Assembly (NCBI GenBank): GCA_963783445.1
Contig: CAWANP010000008.1
Span: 1-64,000, forward strand
Origin: CAWANP01 sp963783445
GTDB lineage: Bacteria; Chloroflexota; Anaerolineae; JAAYZQ01
Direction: 5' to 3'
DNA: 64,000 nucleotides
Shown here: positions 59,412 through 64,000 of the stretch, one piece after another
Layout: each line of letters opens with the position of its first letter
Numbering within the stretch: the stretch's first letter is position 1
Position numbers and translations under genes: made by a program
The notes under the pieces: generated by a model
Database searches by the model: none
The model's input: only the letters and a program-made list of their open reading frames with translations
What the model was told of the DNA's origin: nothing

Positions 59412-62117
59412 ATGATCGCACCGCTCCTGACCACCAAACTTTACATCCCACCGCCGCGCGCCAACCTGGTGTCGCGCCCTCGTCTGGTCCAGCGCATGGA
59501 TGAGGGGCTGCGTCTGCGCCACAAGCTGACCCTCGTCTCCGCCCCGGCGGGCTTTGGCAAAACGACACTGATCACTGAGTGGATTCTCGGCAGCCCACGA
59601 GAGATCGCCTGGCTGTCCGTGGATGAGGGGGACAATGATCCCGTACAGCTGCTCCACTACCTGATTGCCGCACTGCAACCGGTCGATGGCCGCATCGGAG
59701 GAACCGTCCGGCAGATCCTGCAGGCTGCCCAACTACCGCCCACCCAAAGCCTGATCACGGTATTGGTCAACGACATCAGCGCCGCGGCCAGCGCCTTGAC
59801 GCTCGTACTGGACGACTACCAGCTCATCACTTCACCAGAGGCACACCGGGTCGTGGCCTTTCTCCTGGAACACCAGCCGCCCAATATGCACCTGATCGTC
59901 GGCACACGACAGGACCCCCCTCTGCCCCTTCCGCGTTTGCGCGCCCGGAGCCAGGTGACCGAAGTCCGGGAGCAAGAGCTGCGTTTCACGGTAGAGGAGA
60001 CGGCGGACTTTTTCGCCAAGACGATGGACCTAGCCCTCTCGTCCGAGGCCGTGGAAGCCATTGAGTCGCGTACCGAGGGGTGGGTCACGGGCCTGCAACT
60101 GGCCGCGGTTGCCGCCCTTTCCTACGAGCAGGCGCCATCGCATCCAGTCTCCTCGGAGGAACCAGATGCAGCGAGATCCGAAGCCCTCATTTCCGCTTTC
60201 ACCGGGGATGATCGCTACGTCATGGACTATCTCGTTGCAGAGGTACTCCAGCGGCAGCCAGAGGCGATGCGCAGCTTTTTGCAGCAAACGGCCATCGTAG
60301 ACCGGCTCACCGCCTCCTTGTGCAATGCGCTGACAGGGAGAGAAGACGGCCAAGCAGTCCTGGACCAGCTAGAGGGTACGAACCTATTTCTGATCTCCAT
60401 CGACCACCGGCGCGAATGGTACCGGTACCATCGCTTGTTTGCCGAGGTGCTGCGCACAATGCTCGACCCGCAAGAGCAGATGATTCTGCAGCAGAAGGCT
60501 GCGAATTGGTACGAGGGCCACGGCTATATGCGCCAAGCCATCAAACACGCGCTGGCCTACGCCTCGGCCTCCGGTGATCTGGATGAGGCCGAGCGGCTGA
60601 TCTGCCACGCCGCGGACGAGACGATCCACTCGGGCAGTCTACTGACCGTGGGCAGATGGCTGGACTCGCTGCCGGACGAACGGGTGCGAGCCAGTGGAGG
60701 GCTGGCTACCTACAAAGGCTGGGTCCTGGTCTTGACCGGCGAGATAGACCGGGCGGAGGAGTATGCTCATGCGGCCGAACTCTGCTTCAAAAAGGCCGAG
60801 GCCCCGGACAAGGACTTGGGCAGGCTCCTGGTCCTGCGTGCCTTCATCGCCGTCTTTGGCCACCAGGACCATAAAGCTGCCATCGAGCTGGCCGCAGATG
60901 CCCTCCAGATGATGGGCGAGGACCAGGCACACTGGCGCGTGATCGCGCTTTGGGCCATGGCTGAGTCGCAGGAGCGGACGACCAACATCACGGAGGCCAT
61001 AGCCACCCTGTACAAAGCGCACAGGACCCGACACACGCTGGGCAAATTGATGTTTTCAGTCACCGTGGATCTTTTTTTGGCAACGGCCCTGTACCTACAC
61101 GGGCAGCGGCAGGAAGCGGTTGCTGTTTGTACAGATGCCCTCGAGCAGCATAGCGACGAGTCAGGCCGGCCATCACCGGTAGCGGGGATGATAATCAGTT
61201 GGCTGGGCATGCTCCACTATGAGGCGAACCAGCTTGAGCAGGCGCGCGCGTACCTGGAACAGGGCCTGGCCCTTTGCCGCCAGCTGGGGTTGGATGCCAG
61301 CCTCCTGTTCGCGCACGGTTATCTGGCGCCAACCCTCTGGGCACAGGGAGACACCAAAGGTGCCCTGGTAGCCCTGTACAAGGCGCGCGAACTCGCCACG
61401 CAGACCGGCTTGACCGAGGCTGATCCCTTCCTCGCCCGGGAGGTCAACATGCGCCTGCAGCAGGGCGACGTTTCTTTCGCCCAGCAGTGGGCACAACAGT
61501 TAGGGCTGTCGCCCGACGGCGACCCCGACTACCTGGGCATCGAACGGCACGTGGCCTACGCCCGCCTGCTGCTGGCCCAGGGCCGGCTGTCGGACGCCCA
61601 GCGCTGGTTGGCCCGCCTGGAAAGCTTTGCGCTGGAAAGAGGTCTCTATCGCTGGCTTCTCACCGTCCACATCCTGCAGGCGCTGGCTGCCGCGCGCATG
61701 GGAGATCGCCCCTCCTCTCGCGCGCACCTCTCCGAAGCAGTACGGATCGGCGCCCCCGAAGGCTTTTACCGGGCCTTCCTGGACGAGGATGAGCAGGTTC
61801 TGGCCCTGTTGCCCGATGTCCGCGAGACTGCCCCGGCCTTTGTTGACCGACTGAGAGAATTCGTCGGAAGCTTCGAACTCAGTCCTGAACCTGGCAGCCA
61901 GCCAGCGGCGGCCCAAGCCCTGGTCGAAGCCCTTAGCGAGCGCGAGCTGGAGGTATTGGCTTTGATCGCCGCCGGGTTCTCCAACCGCGAGATTGCCCAG
62001 AAGCTCTTTATCGCTCAGGGCACGGTCAAGAGGCACATCAACAACATCTATGGCAAAATGGAGGTTCGCAGCCGGACGCAGGCGGTAGCGCGGGCGCGAG
62101 AACTCGACCTGCTGTAG
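59412..62117 (+). CDS. MalT-like LuxR-family transcriptional activator (STAND ATPase)
   Basis: A 901-residue regulator. It starts with PLLTTKLYIPPPRANLVSRPRLVQRM, then a STAND ATPase with Walker A SAPAGFGKTTLITEW and Walker B LTLVLDDYQLI, a winged-helix segment, a central helical TPR-like region of about 400 residues and a C-terminal LuxR helix-turn-helix (ALSERELEVLALIAAGFSNREIAQKL, then GTVKRHINNIYGKM). MalT-type proteins bind ATP and an inducer and activate transcription. The ATG at 59412 with AGGGA upstream is chosen over a longer frame from 59136. It is flanked by no obvious target gene; PlsC and DedA genes follow. Inducer unknown. Confidence 0.9.
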   Translation: MIAPLLTTKLYIPPPRANLVSRPRLVQRMDEGLRLRHKLTLVSAPAGFGKTTLITEWILGSPREIAWLSVDEGDNDPVQLLHYLIAALQPVDGRIGGTVRQILQAAQLPPTQSLITVLVNDISAAASALTLVLDDYQLITSPEAHRVVAFLLEHQPPNMHLIVGTRQDPPLPLPRLRARSQVTEVREQELRFTVEETADFFAKTMDLALSSEAVEAIESRTEGWVTGLQLAAVAALSYEQAPSHPVSSEEPDAARSEALISAFTGDDRYVMDYLVAEVLQRQPEAMRSFLQQTAIVDRLTASLCNALTGREDGQAVLDQLEGTNLFLISIDHRREWYRYHRLFAEVLRTMLDPQEQMILQQKAANWYEGHGYMRQAIKHALAYASASGDLDEAERLICHAADETIHSGSLLTVGRWLDSLPDERVRASGGLATYKGWVLVLTGEIDRAEEYAHAAELCFKKAEAPDKDLGRLLVLRAFIAVFGHQDHKAAIELAADALQMMGEDQAHWRVIALWAMAESQERTTNITEAIATLYKAHRTRHTLGKLMFSVTVDLFLATALYLHGQRQEAVAVCTDALEQHSDESGRPSPVAGMIISWLGMLHYEANQLEQARAYLEQGLALCRQLGLDASLLFAHGYLAPTLWAQGDTKGALVALYKARELATQTGLTEADPFLAREVNMRLQQGDVSFAQQWAQQLGLSPDGDPDYLGIERHVAYARLLLAQGRLSDAQRWLARLESFALERGLYRWLLTVHILQALAAARMGDRPSSRAHLSEAVRIGAPEGFYRAFLDEDEQVLALLPDVRETAPAFVDRLREFVGSFELSPEPGSQPAAAQALVEALSERELEVLALIAAGFSNREIAQKLFIAQGTVKRHINNIYGKMEVRSRTQAVARARELDLL

Positions 62118-62137
62118 GCGGCACAGGTTCTTGAGTG

Positions 62138-62160
62138 AGGCCACCCGCGGGTGGCCTTTT
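62138..62160 (+). terminator. Intrinsic terminator after the MalT-like gene
   Basis: AGGCCACCC paired with GGGTGGCCT, immediately followed by TTTTCGCGTTTT. Confidence 0.88.
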
Positions 62161-62304
62161 CGCGTTTTCCCACGGCCGGCGCTCTCCGAAATGTACCCCC
62201 CGAATGTGCCCTTTGGCCCATGACACTGCACCCCCTTGCCTGGTATCCTCCTCGGTAGAGCTGTGGAAGACAGCATCCGCGCCAGCAACACGAGGAGGGT
62301 TATC

Positions 62305-63141
62305 ATGCTATCGTACGCCGAGATCGGCAAAGTAGGTAACACAACAAGCTCCGCTCTGAAGCAGTCACTTCGGACTGCTTCAGACAAAAGCCTGTACTGG
62401 ATGGGGCAGTCCGTCGTCGACCTGTACGCTCACATGGCACTCAAGATGGACGTCGAGTGGCAGGCGCCACTGCCCGAGGGGCCCAAGATCATCGCCCCCA
62501 ACCACCCCACGACGCTCGATCCCTTTCTGATGCTGCACGTTGTGCGCGAACCGGTCAGCATCCTGGTCACGGGGGCGGCCTTTGAGATTCCCGTCTTTGG
62601 GCATACCATCCGCCGCATGGGCCACGTGCCGGTCGTGCAGGGCAACGGCCGGGCAGCCTTTGAGGAGGCCAGACAACTGCTGAGGGAGGGGCGTACGCTG
62701 GCCGTCTTCCCTGAGGGGGCGCTGAGCCCAGCGGAGGGTGGCTGCCAGGCACCCCGCACCGGGGCAGCCCGCCTGGCCCTGAGCAGCGGCGCGCCGATCA
62801 TCCCCGTGGGCATCCATCTGGATCGCGACCACGTCCGGCCCATCGGAGGGGAGATCGCGGGCGAAGAGGCGGAGGGCCGGGTGTGCTATGGGGGACCGTA
62901 CGCAGTCACCGTGGGCCGGCCCATCTGGTTCGCCGGGGAACTGGCGGATCGCGAGTTTGTGCATACCGTCTCGGACATTGTTATGCGGCGGATCGGGCAT
63001 CTCGCCGGTATGAGCGCCCAGCGCATAGAGTTGGCGCAGTCGAGTTCGGCCAGGCCCTTCAACAGCCCGGTCGAGGTGGGCAGCAGCCCGTGGGCCAGCC
63101 TGAAGGGCAGAATCGCCAGTGGCAGCAGGGTATCACCATGA
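62305..63141 (+). CDS. 1-acylglycerol-3-phosphate-type acyltransferase (PlsC family)
   Basis: A 278-residue PlsC-family acyltransferase. The block I motif NHPTTLDP carries the catalytic His and Asp (HX4D); later blocks include GHTIRRMGHVPVVQGNGRAAFEEAR and AVFPEGALSP (glycerol-phosphate binding). It transfers an acyl chain in phospholipid or related synthesis. The ATG at 62305 has GAGGAGG 6 nt upstream; an earlier start at 62236 is not supported. The DedA gene overlaps its stop (ATGA), so the two membrane-lipid-related genes are coupled. It is not clear whether it makes phosphatidic acid or a special lipid. Confidence 0.88.
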   Translation: MLSYAEIGKVGNTTSSALKQSLRTASDKSLYWMGQSVVDLYAHMALKMDVEWQAPLPEGPKIIAPNHPTTLDPFLMLHVVREPVSILVTGAAFEIPVFGHTIRRMGHVPVVQGNGRAAFEEARQLLREGRTLAVFPEGALSPAEGGCQAPRTGAARLALSSGAPIIPVGIHLDRDHVRPIGGEIAGEEAEGRVCYGGPYAVTVGRPIWFAGELADREFVHTVSDIVMRRIGHLAGMSAQRIELAQSSSARPFNSPVEVGSSPWASLKGRIASGSRVSP

Positions 63142-63752
63142 TCACGCTGGACTTGACTGATCTGTTCCTGACAGGGATGACCTCCTACGGGCCCCTGCTG
63201 TTCGGCCTGGCCCTCCTGCTGAGCCCGCTGGGCCTGCCGATCCCAACAGGCCTGCTGGTACTGGCTGCCGGGGCCTTTGCCCGGCAGGGCCTCATGGACT
63301 GGCCGGTGGCTGCCGCCGTGGGGTTGGCAGGAACGGTCCTGGGTGACATTGGCAGCTATGGCCTGGGGCGCTTTGCCGGTGACTGGGTACAGCACCGTCT
63401 GAAGGGGAACCGCGCCACGCTGCGGCTCAAGGCCCAGGCCCAGTTCCTGAGACATGGCGTCCTGACCCTCCTATCGACGCGGGTTCTGTTCACCGGCCTC
63501 GACGTGCCCACCAACCTGGTCGCGGGCAGCAGCCACTTTCCCTTCCGCCAGTTCCTGGCCTGGGACATGCTCGGCCGCCTGAGCTGGCTGCTGCTCTATG
63601 GTGGGCTGGGCTATGCCTTTGGCAGCCAGTGGCAGGTGGTTAGTCAGGCGATCAGCGATTATCAGGGCTGGTTCGCCGGCGTGGTGGTTGTGGGGACTGG
63701 CTTCCTTCTGCTGCGGCGGCTGCGCCAGAACCAACAACCACGCACGGCGTAG
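63138..63752 (+). CDS. DedA/SNARE-associated family membrane protein
   Basis: A 204-residue membrane protein with about five hydrophobic segments and the DedA motifs: LLLSPLGLPIPTGLLVLAAGAFARQG, GLAGTVLGDIGSYGLGRFAG and LSTRVLFTGLDVPTNLVAGSSHFPFRQFLAWD. DedA proteins are undecaprenyl phosphate or phospholipid flippases/scramblases. The ATG overlaps the PlsC stop (ATGA). The reading frame stays open upstream to 62883, which only overlaps PlsC. Coupling with an acyltransferase suggests membrane lipid handling. Confidence 0.85.
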   Translation: MITLDLTDLFLTGMTSYGPLLFGLALLLSPLGLPIPTGLLVLAAGAFARQGLMDWPVAAAVGLAGTVLGDIGSYGLGRFAGDWVQHRLKGNRATLRLKAQAQFLRHGVLTLLSTRVLFTGLDVPTNLVAGSSHFPFRQFLAWDMLGRLSWLLLYGGLGYAFGSQWQVVSQAISDYQGWFAGVVVVGTGFLLLRRLRQNQQPRTA

Positions 63753-63796
63753 CGTCATGCCAGTGCGGGGGGGTGCAAGCTACCAAGAAACCCGAT

Positions 63797-63872
63797 CCTG
63801 TCATTCTGAACGAAGTGAAGAATCTCAGCTGAGCATTGAAGAGATCCTTCGCTTGGCTCAGGATGACGACTA
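63797..63872. repeat. Palindromic intergenic repeat
   Basis: TGTCATTCTGAACGAAGTG ... GATCCTTCGCTTGGCTCAGGATGAC form the two arms of a long imperfect inverted repeat after the dedA gene. Translation of such repeats gives the well-known spurious peptide CHSERSEESQ. It is a non-coding element related to the fragments near 50237 and 52885. Confidence 0.8.
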
Positions 63873-63898
63873 CCCCAGGGACAGTTCTTAATCATAGA

Positions 63899-63915
63899 AT
63901 GGTACCCTGTACCAT
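63899..63915. promoter_or_regulatory. Small palindrome near window end
   Basis: ATGGTAC CCT GTACCAT, 7-bp arms around 3 nt. It could be an operator for a gene outside the window, but nothing in view confirms this. Confidence 0.35.
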
Positions 63916-64000
63916 GGAATACTCAGAATGTACGCGAGCGGACCTATTTCGGCACGACAACATGCAAAGAACGGGGGAGGCAGCGTATCTCGACCGGAGT

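Noticed and set aside
63753..63891. Peptide containing CHSERSEESQ
   Set aside because: This is the known spurious translation of a palindromic intergenic repeat.

Overview
The window looks like chromosomal DNA of a Chloroflexota bacterium, probably of the Anaerolineae/Caldilineae group, GC-rich and gene-dense. The pointers are substrate-binding and surface proteins with long V/E/K/T- or T/P-repeat linkers, a mevalonate-type isoprenoid cluster with isopentenyl phosphate kinase, many MalT/LacI-type regulators and a full set of ordinary housekeeping genes. This assignment is inference; there is no rRNA, and I recognised no tRNA, CRISPR array, prophage or insertion sequence.

Layout. 1-13.0 kb (minus strand) is a beta-oligosaccharide utilisation region: LacI regulator, GH130 phosphorylase, family 5 binding protein, two permeases, two ATPases and a ChbG/YdjC deacetylase in one direction, preceded by a second LacI regulator and a GH94 phosphorylase. 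The second LacI gene has a near-consensus promoter and two identical copies of a CelR-like operator. 13.3-20.3 kb (plus) carries rplY, then ubiX, a UbiD-family decarboxylase, both aconitase X subunits, isopentenyl phosphate kinase, a GHMP-family mevalonate-type decarboxylase, and an IscU-IscX fusion. This is an archaeal-type mevalonate pathway module plus an Fe-S scaffold that could serve its Fe-S dehydratase. 20.3-25.7 kb holds a broken site-2 protease, a zinc-ribbon membrane protein, a CBS-ACT protein, a LysM protein and an orphan CBM48 protein.

25.7-34.3 kb (plus) has tsaC, two glycosyltransferases coupled to an M20 peptidase, a methyltransferase, a HAD protein, a duplicated zinc-ribbon/Nudix protein and a GH13 enzyme. 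34.3-41.7 kb contains a LytS/LytR-like pair, a CPBP protease, an MFS transporter, rubrerythrin and a rubredoxin-glutamate synthase fusion. After a 0.9-kb gap with operator-like repeats come a broken PPK2 gene, a heterodimeric ABC exporter (43.6-47.3 kb), a GluR0-like potassium channel, a DUF2252 protein, an APC permease with two USP domains, a ferric-reductase-like flavoprotein and a 33-residue membrane peptide. The end (54.6-63.8 kb) has a deoxynucleoside kinase, a C39-like protein, a LiaF-like protein, a HAD phosphatase, a large MalT-type regulator, a PlsC acyltransferase and a DedA protein.

A recurring oddity is single-base lesions: every frameshift I could resolve is a +1 insertion (one in the aconitase X small subunit, four in the site-2 protease, one at the 5' end of an ABC exporter gene), and two genes carry in-frame nonsense codons. 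Some of these may be sequence errors. Most transcription units start at easily readable sigma-70-type promoters, which helped define operons and starts.
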